The notes beneath the pieces were generated by a model. It was not told the DNA's origin. It saw only the letters and a program-made list of their open reading frames with translations, and ran no database searches. This document shows, piece by piece, positions 8,359 to 17,137 of a stretch of 64,000 nt of DNA. Both the position numbers and the translations under genes were made by a program. This stretch comes from Streptococcus mitis (GTDB lineage: Bacteria; Bacillota; Bacilli; Lactobacillales; Streptococcaceae). Each line of letters opens with the position of its first letter. Positions within the stretch are counted from its first letter, which is position 1. The stretch covers positions 62,001-126,000 of the forward strand of contig NZ_WIJK01000001.1 of assembly GCF_009496285.1 (NCBI RefSeq). The letters are read 5' to 3'.

Positions 8359-8784
8359 TTATTTCTTTAACACGATACGGTCTGAAATCTCACGATCCAT
8401 ATCATCAATGATAATCTGGTTTTCTTCTGCTACATAAACCTTGATATCGTCTCCAACAAAGACTCTCTGGTTTTCTGGTTCGAAGGTTACCTTTTTAATT
8501 TCCTGATCACTATCAGGCTCTACTTCCGTCCATGTTCCAGTATTTCCAGTAACGACCAAGATAACGGTGTCCCCATCATCTTGTCCCGTATAGGTTCCAT
8601 CAATATTAGTTACTGAACTAGCTGTTGAACTAGAAGCTGACGTTTCCGATTTCTGACTAGTGCTCGCTTCTGCACTAGTGCTTACTTGAGAGGAAGGAGT
8701 TGACTGCGCTTTTGGGGAGCAAGCAGCTAAGAGACTAAGACTTGCCAAAGCAGCAAGAGAAAGTGTGAATTTTTTTAGTGACAT
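8359..8784 (-). CDS. Small lipoprotein of unknown function
   Basis: The protein has 141 residues. A lysine-rich start, a hydrophobic stretch and the lipobox LLAAC with Cys22 show export and lipid attachment by Lgt and Lsp. A Ser/Thr-rich linker (about 25-60) follows, as in many streptococcal surface lipoproteins, and then a compact domain beginning NIDGTYTGQDDGDTVILVV and ending IVLKK. That domain looks like a small beta-barrel of the kind seen in lipocalin-like lipoproteins, but I do not recognise the family. It is a single gene between folC and a terminator. A GAAAGGAGA ribosome site supports the start. Confidence 0.85.
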   Translation of the reverse strand: MSLKKFTLSLAALASLSLLAACSPKAQSTPSSQVSTSAEASTSQKSETSASSSTASSVTNIDGTYTGQDDGDTVILVVTGNTGTWTEVEPDSDQEIKKVTFEPENQRVFVGDDIKVYVAEENQIIIDDMDREISDRIVLKK

Positions 8785-8873
8785 AGGATCTCCTTTCTTT
8801 TAACAACTATGAAGCAGCATAATACTGCTGAGCCATTTCACCTCTACTATATTAAATAAAGAGAGGGGCGAGG

Positions 8874-10112
8874 TCAAACATTCACAAGATAGGCACGAAC
8901 CTCTGATATAAAATAGAGAGAACCCGTCACAAACAGTAAATCTTTCTCCCCTGCAGAAGCTTCAAAGCCATCTATAAAATCTCGATATGAGGAAACTCTA
9001 TGATAGTCACTCAAGTCTTGGTCCTCCAAGGAACCCTGATAGTCAAAGCTCGTCACATAGAGAGCTGTATCAGGTAAATGTTCTGTCAAATAAGTAAGCA
9101 TTCCACTATAATTTTTTCTCTTCAAAGCACCAAAAAGGATTTGTGGATGATAGCCTTGCTGGATTTTCTCCTGAATAAATTCAACCAATCGTTCTAAAGC
9201 CGGTAGATTATGGGCACCATCTAGATAAATGTGCTCTGTAACAGCTTCTAAACGCCCCGCCCATCTGGTAGTTTTCAAAGCAGCTTGGATGGACTCTTCA
9301 TTGACCTTTTCACTTCTTTGCGTCATAAACAATAGAAAAGTTTGCAAGGCCAGAGCTGCATTTTCCTCTTGATAGGCTCCTTCCAAACCTAGTTTTAATT
9401 GGCTCAAGTCCACTAGAGAAGAAGAAAAATGTCCTTCTTTGAAAGAAAAATCTTTGTCAGCTTGATAGAGAGTCACACCCAAATCTTCTGCAACCTTTTG
9501 ACAAACAATCTGTGCTTCCGGTGCTAGGTTGGCAATAACGGCTGACTTGCCTGACTTAAAAATCCCTGCCTTCTGTTCAGCAATTTCTGCTAAACTATTA
9601 CCTAAAGTCTCTTGGTGATCGAGGCCGATCGATGTAATAACTGAAATTTCTCCAGTTACCACATTAGTCGTGTCCAGTAAACCTCCAATACCAACTTCCA
9701 GCAAGACCAGATCCACCTTTTGTTCTTTAAAATAAAGCAAAGCAATCAAGGTCAGCAACTCAAAAAAAGATAGCTGATCGTGAGTTTCTAGAAGCCTTTG
9801 CTCCATTGCTTTGACTTGATCTGCTAAACGAATAAAATCTACGTCCAATATGGGGTCACCATTAATACAGATGCGATCATGGATGCTAACAATGTGGGGC
9901 GAAGTAAAGGTTCCAACCTTTTTGCCATGAGAAACAAAGAGTTCCCTCATAAAAGCAATAGTAGACCCCTTGCCATTAGTTCCTGTCACATGGATAATAG
10001 GATAAGTTTTCTCAGTATTCCCCAACAAATCCACCGCTTGTTGCATCCGCCCCAAACCCGATCGGAAATTCAAGCCAATCCGACTATGAAGCCATTCTTC
10101 AACTTCAAACAT
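8874..10112 (-). CDS. folC: Folylpolyglutamate synthase / dihydrofolate synthase FolC
   Basis: The protein has 412 residues. It adds glutamate to dihydropteroate or to folates, using ATP. The P-loop GTNGKGS is at residues 44-50, followed by GTFTSPHIVSIHDRI, the omega-loop region of the Mur-ligase-like fold, then LLEVGIGGLLDTTNV and a C-terminal LDGAHNLPALERL. The rest of the folate pathway is not in the window. The gene is followed by a 90 bp spacer and the small lipoprotein gene. It is separated from the upstream DUF1292 gene by a 510 bp hairpin-rich stretch. Confidence 0.96.
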   Translation of the reverse strand: MFEVEEWLHSRIGLNFRSGLGRMQQAVDLLGNTEKTYPIIHVTGTNGKGSTIAFMRELFVSHGKKVGTFTSPHIVSIHDRICINGDPILDVDFIRLADQVKAMEQRLLETHDQLSFFELLTLIALLYFKEQKVDLVLLEVGIGGLLDTTNVVTGEISVITSIGLDHQETLGNSLAEIAEQKAGIFKSGKSAVIANLAPEAQIVCQKVAEDLGVTLYQADKDFSFKEGHFSSSLVDLSQLKLGLEGAYQEENAALALQTFLLFMTQRSEKVNEESIQAALKTTRWAGRLEAVTEHIYLDGAHNLPALERLVEFIQEKIQQGYHPQILFGALKRKNYSGMLTYLTEHLPDTALYVTSFDYQGSLEDQDLSDYHRVSSYRDFIDGFEASAGEKDLLFVTGSLYFISEVRAYLVNV

Positions 10113-10135
10113 ATGTATCTCCTTAATAAAAAAGA

Positions 10136-10627
10136 CGGTGGGACAGAAATCGATTGACGAAGTCTCGATTTCGTAGTCCCAGCCCCGCGAGGCTTCAACA
10201 ATTCATTTGATTGTTGAAGGTTGCGGATAGAAAAATGAAATTTTTCACCAAAAAAGCTTTTGGGAGTCTAAAAGACGAACAAAAAGTCCAATCAGCTACC
10301 GCGTCAAAATTTGGTGGCTAATAAAAAGCGAGGCCGGGATTTTTATCCCAACCTCTTACCTAATTTGCTAGTTCCTAGCTAAATTTTATTTTTAGTGGGG
10401 ACTAAAAACACCCACCGGACTTACTTGCAGTCTTCATTTTTATCACAAGGGTAAAAATGTTCCTCGGACGTTCCTGCTTTTTCTTATTTCTAGAAGCAGG
10501 GCTGATACAGTCTACCAGACTTACTTACGGTCTTTATTTTTAGCGTAAGGCTAAAAACGTCTACTGGACGTTCCAACTCTTCCACTTTCTAGGAGTTGGG
10601 GTAAAAATATTCACTGAACATTTTTAC
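10136..10627. repeat. Hairpin-rich intergenic stretch with about 50 bp repeat units
   Basis: There is no gene in these 490 bases. The left part holds a long hairpin (GGGAC..AAATCGA with its complement, about 10139-10183), a CTTCAACAAT/ATTGTTGAAG hairpin near 10195-10221 and a terminator (10330-10355). From about 10408 to 10627 there are four units of about 50 bp with two alternating types. Units 1 and 3 share CCGGACTTACTTGCAGTCTT-like sequence; units 2 and 4 share the TCGGACGTTCC-like sequence. Each unit contains a hairpin, such as CCTGCTT/GAAGCAGG and TTTTTAGC/GCTAAAAA. It may be a decayed SPRITE-type or other mitis-group repeat; I could not assign it. Confidence 0.65.
10322..10355 (-). terminator. 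Terminator downstream of the ireB-ruvX-DUF1292 operon
   Basis: On the minus strand GAGGttGGGAT / ATCCCggCCTC pair around four A and are followed by GCTTTTTAT. It probably ends the operon transcript about 270 bases after the DUF1292 gene. Confidence 0.7.
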
Positions 10628-10935
10628 TCCTCCATAAAGCTGTTGAAGACTTCTTCAATCATGTTCCATTCATCTTCTGAATCTTCAGGGATTGGTTGCA
10701 ATTCGCCTTCTGTTCCATCTTCATTTTCGATGAATGAGTAAGCTTGGATTTCAACTTGTCCATCTTCGTCTTCTTCTGCGTTAACTGGTACAAGAAGAAC
10801 ATAGTTTTTACCAAATTCTTCTTTTCCGTCAATGGTCAAAAGGATTTCAAACAAGGTTTCGTTTCCTTGCTCATCTACAAGTGTAATAAGTTCACGTTCT
10901 TCGTGATCGTGGTTGTGATTGTGATCGTGTGACAT
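10624..10935 (-). CDS. DUF1292 family protein (YrzB-like)
   Basis: The protein has 103 residues. The N-terminus has a His/Asp/Asn-rich stretch ([14 protein letters not shown], residues 2-15) and the rest is strongly acidic with [19 protein letters not shown], the DUF1292 core. The function is unknown. The His-rich start could bind metal, but this is only an inference. It is the third gene of the ireB-ruvX-DUF1292 operon, a block conserved across Firmicutes. Its stop codon lies inside a GTAAAAAT/ATTTTTAC hairpin (10601-10627). Confidence 0.92.
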   Translation of the reverse strand: MSHDHNHNHDHEERELITLVDEQGNETLFEILLTIDGKEEFGKNYVLLVPVNAEEDEDGQVEIQAYSFIENEDGTEGELQPIPEDSEDEWNMIEEVFNSFMEE

Positions 10936-10950
10936 AGTTTCTCCTCTGTC

Positions 10951-11370
10951 TTAAAATTTTCTATCTAAATAATTTTGCAAAATCAATTGAGCGGCTAATT
11001 TATCAATAACTTTTTTACGCTTATTGCGACTAATATCCGCTTGCTCAATCAACATACGCTCTGCAGCGACCGTAGTTAGGCGTTCATCTTGATAATCTAC
11101 CGGTAAGCCAAAGAGCTCTACCAACTTCTCGCCATATGCCTGGCTAGCTTCCACCCGTGGGCCACTTGTATTGTTCATGTTTTTAGGCAAACCAACAACA
11201 AACTGCTCCACTTTATAGGCTTCAACCAATTCTTTGAGACGTTCAAAACCAAACCGACCTTGCTCTTCATTGATTTGGATGATTTCAAGCCCTTGAGCCG
11301 TAAACCCAAGTGGATCACTAATCGCTACCCCTACCGTTTTTGAACCAACGTCCAATCCCATAATTCTCAT
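10951..11370 (-). CDS. ruvX: Holliday junction resolvase-like RuvX (YqgF)
   Basis: The protein has 139 residues with an RNase H-like fold. [16 protein letters not shown] (from residue 4) carries the first catalytic Asp, [19 protein letters not shown] is the second block, and [13 protein letters not shown] the third. YqgF proteins take part in pre-16S rRNA 5' end maturation, and some cleave Holliday junctions in vitro. ireB ends 3 bp upstream and the DUF1292 gene starts 15 bp downstream, so this is one operon. Confidence 0.95.
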   Translation of the reverse strand: MRIMGLDVGSKTVGVAISDPLGFTAQGLEIIQINEEQGRFGFERLKELVEAYKVEQFVVGLPKNMNNTSGPRVEASQAYGEKLVELFGLPVDYQDERLTTVAAERMLIEQADISRNKRKKVIDKLAAQLILQNYLDRKF

Positions 11371-11373
11371 AGA

Positions 11374-11640
11374 TTATAGATCGACTCCTTGTCCTTTAAG
11401 GTAGTAGCGAACCAGTTCTTCAACGATTTCATCTCGCTCATACTTACGGATTTGATTTCGTGCATTGTTATAACGAGGAACGTAAGCTGGGTCTCCACTG
11501 AGAACATAGCCCACGATCTGGTTAATAGGGTTATAGCCCTTTTCATTCAAAGAAGCATAGACATCTGTCAATGTTTCACTGATTTCTTTTTTATTGGAAT
11601 CGTCCAATTTAAAACGTACGGTTTCTTCAGTAAATCCCAT
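11374..11640 (-). CDS. ireB: IreB family regulatory phosphoprotein (DUF965)
   Basis: From the ATG at 11640 the protein has 88 residues, the normal IreB size. An in-frame ATG at 11682 would place the promoter inside the gene, and the 11640 start has a GGAAAGAGGG ribosome site. The sequence [14 protein letters not shown], then [30 protein letters not shown] in two parts, is typical of IreB. In enterococci IreB is phosphorylated by the kinase IreK on N-terminal threonines (compare TEET here) and affects cephalosporin resistance. It leads the ireB-ruvX-DUF1292 operon. Confidence 0.95.
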   Translation of the reverse strand: MGFTEETVRFKLDDSNKKEISETLTDVYASLNEKGYNPINQIVGYVLSGDPAYVPRYNNARNQIRKYERDEIVEELVRYYLKGQGVDL

Positions 11641-11670
11641 TCTAACACCCTCTTTCCTTAGAATAGTACT

Positions 11671-11699
11671 ATTATAGCACATTCGCGGTCGTTCTACAA
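11671..11699 (-). promoter_or_regulatory. Promoter of ireB-ruvX-DUF1292
   Basis: The minus strand has TTGTAG (11699-11694), a 17 bp spacer ending TGTGC, and TATAAT (11676-11671), so it also has an extended -10. It lies 30 bp before the ireB start. Confidence 0.75.
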
Positions 11700-11736
11700 A
11701 TCACACAGTCTGATTCTGCTGATTTTCTGTGACTTT

Positions 11737-12309
11737 TTACTGGACTGTTGCCCCATTTGCAACACGATTAGCAATATAGTCCTCTGGTTCGTTTTTCAAT
11801 AGGTTTTCCAGTCCAACATTCTTCAAGTATTCGTTTTCACTGGCTTTTTTAATATCCATCGTTTGGAAATCATAGCTAGTTTTGGTTTCCATTTCTTTCT
11901 CATTTAAAAGAGTCGTTTCAATGGTAAAGCCTGAAATTTTTCGAGCTGCTTGCACAGACTCATCCTTGTCCTCAGCTTCTTTAAGAGCTTTTTTAGCTTC
12001 GTCTAATCCACGTTCAGAAATATAATTTTTTAAATCTTCTGATACAGGACGTTTCTGCTGAATGGTCAAGCTTAAAAATTGATTGCCTTTATAAGTAATG
12101 ATTTGAGTTTGCTGTGCTCCACTCTCATCAGCTGGCAAAACCAAGGTCTTGGTAACAACTGTATTCTTGGTTGCATTTTCTAATACGGGCAAGGTAGACT
12201 GTAGAGCTTCCTGAGAACTCTCAGTAGTTGAAGCGGCTGTTTCTTTTTTCTGACCACATCCAACGAGCAAAAATAGTGCTGCGAATGTTCCAATGACTAA
12301 CTTTTTCAT
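11737..12309 (-). CDS. DUF1307 / YehR-like lipoprotein
   Basis: The protein has 190 residues with a signal peptide and lipobox LLVGC (Cys18), so it is a membrane-anchored surface lipoprotein. After a Thr/Ser-rich linker the domain contains VTKTLVLPADESGAQQTQIITYKG-type strands and a charged helical stretch with DEAKKALKEAEDKDESVQ. I assign it to the DUF1307 (YehR-like) lipoproteins from overall pattern. Their function is unknown. It lies between ireB and spx with its own small intergenic regions on both sides. Confidence 0.8.
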   Translation of the reverse strand: MKKLVIGTFAALFLLVGCGQKKETAASTTESSQEALQSTLPVLENATKNTVVTKTLVLPADESGAQQTQIITYKGNQFLSLTIQQKRPVSEDLKNYISERGLDEAKKALKEAEDKDESVQAARKISGFTIETTLLNEKEMETKTSYDFQTMDIKKASENEYLKNVGLENLLKNEPEDYIANRVANGATVQ

Positions 12310-12344
12310 AAATCCTCACATGTTATCAAATTTAAATATTAGAG

Positions 12345-12369
12345 AAGGCTAGGAGTCACTCCCAGCCTT
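12345..12369 (-). terminator. Probable terminator of spx
   Basis: AAGGCT-GGGAG-TGA-CTCC-TAGCCTT forms a strong stem 7 bp after the spx stop, but the T-run after it (CTCTAATATTT) is poor. Confidence 0.55.
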
Positions 12370-12375
12370 GATGTT

Positions 12376-12774
12376 TTATAGAGCCGCACGTAAACGCGCT
12401 TCTGCATTTTCCACATTACGGACAGAGCGTGGCAAGAAGGCACGGATATCGTCTTCTTTATAACCGACTTGTAGGCGTTTTTCATCTACAAGAATCGGAC
12501 TTTTCAAGATGCGAGGTGTTTCCATTATTAACTTGAGCACTTCATTGACACTCAAGTCTTCAATATCAACACCAAGAGCTTTTGCATAACGATTCTTCGA
12601 TGATACGATACTTGCAATTCCATTATCTGTTTTTGTCAAAATATCAAGTAATTCTTCTCTCGTGATTCCTTCCTTACCGAGGTTTTGTTCTTTATAACTT
12701 AACTGGTGGGCATTGAGCCAGGTCTTAGCTTTTTTACAGCTAGTACAACTTGAGACTGTATAAATTTTGATCAT
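12376..12774 (-). CDS. spxA: Spx-family transcriptional regulator
   Basis: The protein has 132 residues of the ArsC-like Spx family. The redox switch CTSC (Cys10 and Cys13) is intact, followed by KAKTWLNAHQLSYKEQNL and the SPILVDEKRLQVGY stretch. Spx binds the alpha subunit C-terminal domain of RNA polymerase and redirects transcription under disulphide and envelope stress. Streptococci usually have two Spx paralogues; which one this is cannot be decided from one gene. It has its own extended -10 promoter and stands alone. Confidence 0.93.
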   Translation of the reverse strand: MIKIYTVSSCTSCKKAKTWLNAHQLSYKEQNLGKEGITREELLDILTKTDNGIASIVSSKNRYAKALGVDIEDLSVNEVLKLIMETPRILKSPILVDEKRLQVGYKEDDIRAFLPRSVRNVENAEARLRAAL

Positions 12775-12815
12775 GTACCTACCCCTTTCGCTACATGTTA
12801 CTATCAGTTTAGACT

Positions 12816-12824
12816 ATTATACCA
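12816..12824 (-). promoter_or_regulatory. Extended -10 promoter of spx
   Basis: The minus strand reads TATGGTATAAT, an extended -10 about 45 bp before the spx ATG. The -35 is not clear. Confidence 0.6.
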
Positions 12825-12909
12825 TAAAAAACATCGGACTTGCGACCTATTTTTAAAAAATTTTAACTTTTTTGGCAATTTTTGAACTTTTTTCTTGACA
12901 AAACACGAA

Positions 12910-15570
12910 CTATAACCATTCTTTATATTTCTTAATGTAAAATTTCTTAATAACTGTGACGCTAAACATATACAAGAAAATAATACAGATTAAGAATAAG
13001 AAGTAAGGAAGTCCTAAGGGTGCTAGACGAAGGATATTTACTAGTGGTCCATAAGGTAGGCTGGTTACGAAAAAGGCTGCAACCAGAGTCATCAAAATCA
13101 CAAGCCAAGCTGGTCTGCTTTGTAGAAAAGGAACTTTTGCTGTACGAAGCATATGGATAACCATGGTTTGAGACCACATAGATTCGATGAACCATCCTGT
13201 TTGGAACAAGATAATAAACTGAAGGGCAGATTCAGATCCATGAACATAGTGATGGCCTGTCACCAAAGGAACAATGATAAAGTAGAGGAAGATAAAGGTC
13301 AAAATATCAAAGACAGATGAGATCGGTCCCATCCAAACCATAAATCGCGTAATGGATTTTGCTTCCCATGTATGGGGTTGTTTAAGGAAGTCTTGATCCA
13401 CATTATCAAACGGCAATGCCACACAAGACAAATCATAGACTAGGTTTAGGACAATGAGATGAACAGGAGCCATTGGTAGAAATGGCAAGAAAATACTCGC
13501 AACAAGGAGTGAGAAGATATTCCCAAAGTTTGAACTGACGGTCATCTTGATGTACTTGGTCATATTGGCGTAGACCTTACGGCCCTCAACGATACCAGTT
13601 TCAAGAACCATGAGATCCTTGTCTAGCAAAATAACATCCGCTGTTTCTTTGGCGATGTCTACTGCTGTATCTACAGAAATACCGACATCTGCCACCTTCA
13701 TGGATGGAGCGTCATTAATACCGTCACCCATATAACCAACACCGTGACCATTTTTCTTTAACTGTAGAATGATACGGGCTTTTTGATCAGGAGACAATTT
13801 AGCAAATACTGTTACACTTTCAACCGCTTCTGCCAATTCTTGGTCAGTCATTTTATCGATATCAGCTCCCAAAAGGATGTGTTCAACATCCAATCCAACC
13901 TTTTCACAAATGGCTTGGGTTACTTTTTCGTTATCCCCAGTTAAAATTTTTGTTCTGACACCATGCTCAAGCAGAGCTTGAATAGCTGGTGCTGCAGATG
14001 GTTTTGGTGGATCCAAGAAGGCAAGGTAACCCGTAAGGATCATGTCACTTTCATCAGTCACAGCATAAGCATAATCTTCACGTAGACCTGACTTGTAACC
14101 AACACCTAAGACACGCAAACCTTGACGGTTTAATTGACCAACTTCTGCTAATACTTCTTGGCGAATGTCTTCGGTTAGGGGAATGATTTCTCCGCGATAT
14201 TCCACATGAGTCGAAATGGTCAACATTTCTTCTAAAGCGCCTTTGGTAACCATACTAACGACATTGCTGTCGTCTTTGACGATGACACTCATGCGTCTGC
14301 GTTCAAAGTCAAAAGGCAGTTCATCAATCTTTTGGAAGATTTTATCCAAATCTTGTAGAATAACGTGTTCTTTAGCTTCTTTTTCAGTTCTACTGATAAT
14401 GGCACGGTCCATTAAGTTTTTCAAACCGGTTTGGAAATGTGAATTTAGATAAGCTCTTCTTAAGACAGCCATATCCAAATCGCCATGGATATCCAAAGGG
14501 TATTCTAAGACAATCTCATCTTGCGTTAGAGTTCCAGTTTTATCTGTACATAGGATATCAATTGCTCCTAAGTCCTGAATGGCATTGAGTTTTTTAATCA
14601 CGACTTTTTCTTTGGCCATGATGATAGAACCCTTTGCCAAACTAGCTGTAATGATCATCGGTAACATTTCAGGTGTAAGACCTACACCAACACTAAGGGC
14701 AAAGACCCCTGCTTCCAGCCAGTCCCCATCTGTCAAACCATTAGCAAAGAATACAATAGGAACCATGACAAGCATCAAACGGATCAAGAGCCAAGAAATG
14801 CTGTTCATTTCACGTTCAAAAGAAGTTGGTTCATCGTAGGTGTTGAGAGTCTGTTCAATAGCTCCCATCATGGTATCATCACCAACAGCTAGAACCATAG
14901 CTGTAGCACTTCCTGAGATAACGTTTGTCCCCATGAATGCCAAAGATTCTGCTTCTAAAAGACTCTCTACATTTTGATTAGTAGCTTTATTTAAGGCAAG
15001 TTTTTCAACTGCATCACTTTCTCCAGTCAAGCCTGACTGTTGAACGAAAAAGTCACGTGATTCAAATAAGATAACATCTGCTGGAATCATGTCTCCCGCA
15101 CTCAATTTCACGAGATCTCCCACAACCAACTCATCGATTGGTAACTCTTGTTCAAGACCATCACGAATAACAGTTGCAGTGTTGACAATCATTTTTGAAA
15201 GATTGGTTGTCGCCTTGTCGCTCCTCAACTCTTGGACAAAACGGATGCCTCCTGAAATCAAAACCAAGACAACGATAATAATAGAGGTCGTAGGGTCCTC
15301 TTGGCCAGGTTTTGCAAGCCAGACGTTTGTAACGAGAGAAATAAAGGCAATCACAAGCAAAATGATTGTGAAAGGATTGATAATGGATTCATAAATCTTT
15401 TTAAAGATAGAATCCTCTTGGCCCTTGGTGATGGTGTTTTCACCATATAGGTCACGGTTTTCTTCGACTTGTTCTTGGTCTAAGCCTTTTAGACTTGTAT
15501 GGTAAAAAGCTAGACTATCTTTTAATGGAGTTTGAATAGCTGCTGCTAGTCTTTCTTTTGTAGTTTTCAT
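12910..15570 (-). CDS. mgtA: Magnesium-translocating P-type ATPase MgtA
   Basis: The protein has 886 residues of the P3B (MgtA/MgtB) type. The phosphorylation motif is CTDKTGTLT, with LTGES in the actuator domain and GYMGDGINDAPSMKVADVGI in the hinge. About ten membrane segments are arranged as usual, with a helix rich in PMIITASLAKG before the phosphorylation domain. It imports Mg2+ at the cost of ATP. The leader carries an M-box Mg2+ riboswitch (15875-16024), which supports this substrate over Ca2+. A BOX element is inserted between riboswitch and gene. corA, a second Mg2+ channel gene, lies 4.5 kb away. Confidence 0.97.
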   Translation of the reverse strand: MKTTKERLAAAIQTPLKDSLAFYHTSLKGLDQEQVEENRDLYGENTITKGQEDSIFKKIYESIINPFTIILLVIAFISLVTNVWLAKPGQEDPTTSIIIVVLVLISGGIRFVQELRSDKATTNLSKMIVNTATVIRDGLEQELPIDELVVGDLVKLSAGDMIPADVILFESRDFFVQQSGLTGESDAVEKLALNKATNQNVESLLEAESLAFMGTNVISGSATAMVLAVGDDTMMGAIEQTLNTYDEPTSFEREMNSISWLLIRLMLVMVPIVFFANGLTDGDWLEAGVFALSVGVGLTPEMLPMIITASLAKGSIIMAKEKVVIKKLNAIQDLGAIDILCTDKTGTLTQDEIVLEYPLDIHGDLDMAVLRRAYLNSHFQTGLKNLMDRAIISRTEKEAKEHVILQDLDKIFQKIDELPFDFERRRMSVIVKDDSNVVSMVTKGALEEMLTISTHVEYRGEIIPLTEDIRQEVLAEVGQLNRQGLRVLGVGYKSGLREDYAYAVTDESDMILTGYLAFLDPPKPSAAPAIQALLEHGVRTKILTGDNEKVTQAICEKVGLDVEHILLGADIDKMTDQELAEAVESVTVFAKLSPDQKARIILQLKKNGHGVGYMGDGINDAPSMKVADVGISVDTAVDIAKETADVILLDKDLMVLETGIVEGRKVYANMTKYIKMTVSSNFGNIFSLLVASIFLPFLPMAPVHLIVLNLVYDLSCVALPFDNVDQDFLKQPHTWEAKSITRFMVWMGPISSVFDILTFIFLYFIIVPLVTGHHYVHGSESALQFIILFQTGWFIESMWSQTMVIHMLRTAKVPFLQSRPAWLVILMTLVAAFFVTSLPYGPLVNILRLAPLGLPYFLFLICIIFLYMFSVTVIKKFYIKKYKEWL

Positions 15571-15601
15571 TGGTTTCTCCTATCTGTATGAATGGTGATT
15601 T

Positions 15602-15709
15602 CATACTCAATGAAAATCAAAGAGCAAACTAGGAAACTAGCCACAGGCTGTACTTGAGTACGGCAAGGCGACGTTGACGTGGTTTGAATTTGATTTTCGA
15701 AGAGTATCA
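15602..15709 (-). repeat. BOX element (A-C type) in the mgtA leader
   Basis: The 108 bp element carries the boxA core ACGGCAAGGCGACGTTGACG, a direct match to the region used for BOX typing, and the boxC end ATACTCAATGAAAATCAAAG. BoxA plus boxC without boxB matches the 108 bp length. It lies within the mgtA 5' untranslated region, 31 bp before the gene. Confidence 0.9.
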
Positions 15710-15737
15710 TACACAGAGACCAATCACTTTATAGGGA

Positions 15738-15781
15738 CAGAACGACACAAATCAGCGATTGGCTGTGTATGTGCGGTTCTG
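15738..15781 (-). other. Long hairpin in the mgtA leader
   Basis: CAGAACGACACA (15738-15749) pairs with TGTGCGGTTCTG (15770-15781), 10 of 12 positions, around a 20 base loop. A second, overlapping pairing (ACACAGAGACCAATC with GATTGG..GTGT) is possible. It lies between the riboswitch terminator and the BOX element. Its role is unknown. Confidence 0.5.
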
Positions 15782-15828
15782 GATGATCGTCAATTTGCAT
15801 CGTTTGTCTCCCTTCTTTGTTCTAAAAC

Positions 15829-15860
15829 AGCAGAAAGTCCTGCCATAAAATGGCAGGACT
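15829..15860 (-). terminator. Expression-platform terminator of the M-box riboswitch
   Basis: AGTCCTGCCA and TGGCAGGACT pair perfectly around five bases and are followed on the minus strand by TTCTGCTGTTTT. It stands 15 bases beyond the aptamer, the expected place for a Mg2+-dependent terminator. Confidence 0.8.
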
Positions 15861-15874
15861 AAAAAACTTATTAT

Positions 15875-16024
15875 CCGTTTTCGTTCAAGCTTTAACTCCA
15901 TAGGGCGATGTAATGAGCTTAGTCTTGACCTTCGCGACCAGGACTGTTGACCAACGAGTAGTGTCTCCACTGCTTTGCGGTAGTCATCCGTATCCCTATG
16001 GTAGCCTCACCTACCGTTTTCGCC
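15875..16024 (-). ncRNA. M-box (ykoK) magnesium riboswitch
   Basis: The minus strand shows the M-box hallmarks in order: GGTAGGTGAGGCTACCAT, then GGGATACGG, then TTGGTCAACAG, and near the end GCCCTATGGAGTTAAAGC. These match the conserved core of the ykoK leader, which folds on Mg2+ and stops transcription. It lies directly downstream of a strong promoter and upstream of mgtA, the expected target. Confidence 0.95.
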
Positions 16025-16028
16025 TTTC

Positions 16029-16057
16029 AGTATAAACCTTTAACTAGTAAAAGTCAA
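16029..16057 (-). promoter_or_regulatory. Promoter of the M-box-mgtA transcript
   Basis: The minus strand has TTGACT (16057-16052), a 17 bp spacer and TATACT (16034-16029). Transcription would start near 16022, exactly at the 5' end of the M-box. Confidence 0.85.
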
Positions 16058-16075
16058 CGATTTATCTCATTTTTC

Positions 16076-17137
16076 TTAGATTACGATTAATTCTTTTGGA
16101 GCAAGGGTTAATAACTCACAACCTGTATCTGTAATCAAGATATCATCTTCGATACGAACCCCGTATTTACCTTCAATATAAATACCAGGTTCATCAGTCA
16201 AGACCATACCAGTTTTGATAACTTCTTTGGAAGTTTGGCTAAAGTAAGGTTCTTCGTGGATATCAAGTCCAATACCGTGCCCGATACCGTGAGTAAAGTA
16301 TTCTCCATAGCCTGCTTCCACAATGATATCACGAGGGATTTTATCAAAGTCACGGAAACCTAAGCCATTCTTAGCTTGGTCTATCAGAGCTTGATTGGCC
16401 TTCAAAACGGTGTTGTAGATTTCTGCTTGTTCGTCGCTCACATGACCTAGGTAGATGGTACGTGTCATATCACTGACATAGTGGTCATAAAGACAACCGA
16501 AGTCCATAGTGATAGCTTCGCCTAGTTCTACTGGCTTGTGCATTGGATGGGCATGGGGTTTAGAAGAGTTGATCCCGCTAGCTAGAATCGTGTCAAAAGA
16601 CAAACCAGCAGCGCCTAATTCACGCATACGGAAGTCCAGGAAGTTGGCAATTTCAATTTCTGTCTTCCCTGGCTTGATAAAGTCAAGAGCATCGTGGAAA
16701 GCTTGGTCAGAGATAGAGCATGCCTTGCGAATGGTCGCAATCTCTGTCTCGTCCTTAATCATACGAAGGGCTTCAACAAACTGAGTCTGTGGAAGTAATT
16801 CCATCCCTTCAAAAGCAGTTTGCATGCGATGGTAATAAGAAACTGAAATTTCATCTTCAAAACCGATGCGAGAAAGACCCATGTCTTTAGCAATTTTTGC
16901 GATAGTAGCCAACTCGTCACGTTCTGCAAAAATCTCAAAACCAGTAACTTCCTGCTTAGCAGCGATGATATAGCGGGCATCCGTCACCAAAATTTGACGG
17001 TCACGACTGATAAAGACCGTACCATTTGAACCCCAAAATCCTGTCAAATAGTAGACATTTTTAAGGTTATTGATAATGATTCCATCTAGTTCTTTTTCTT
17101 GCATTTTATCTAAAAATGCTTGCACACGTTTATTCAT
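16076..17137 (-). CDS. Xaa-Pro peptidase, M24B family (PepP/PepQ-like)
   Basis: The protein has 353 residues. The N-terminal creatinase-like domain has [15 protein letters not shown], and the C-terminal pita-bread domain has the metal ligands in [21 protein letters not shown] (two Asp), [16 protein letters not shown] (His) and [19 protein letters not shown] (two Glu). It is a cytoplasmic dinuclear metallopeptidase that releases N-terminal residues before proline. Aminopeptidase P and prolidase cannot be separated by eye. Its start overlaps the uvrA end by 8 bp, so it is translationally coupled to uvrA. Confidence 0.93.
   Translation of the reverse strand: MNKRVQAFLDKMQEKELDGIIINNLKNVYYLTGFWGSNGTVFISRDRQILVTDARYIIAAKQEVTGFEIFAERDELATIAKIAKDMGLSRIGFEDEISVSYYHRMQTAFEGMELLPQTQFVEALRMIKDETEIATIRKACSISDQAFHDALDFIKPGKTEIEIANFLDFRMRELGAAGLSFDTILASGINSSKPHAHPMHKPVELGEAITMDFGCLYDHYVSDMTRTIYLGHVSDEQAEIYNTVLKANQALIDQAKNGLGFRDFDKIPRDIIVEAGYGEYFTHGIGHGIGLDIHEEPYFSQTSKEVIKTGMVLTDEPGIYIEGKYGVRIEDDILITDTGCELLTLAPKELIVI

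Noticed and set aside
8813..8832. Palindrome AGCAG-CATAATA-CTGCT before the lipoprotein gene
   Set aside because: The arms are only 5 bp and the site does not overlap a clear promoter, so it is too weak to call an operator.
12962..13195. Open frame of 77 codons on the minus strand inside mgtA
   Set aside because: It is out of frame within a strongly conserved ATPase gene and has no ribosome site.
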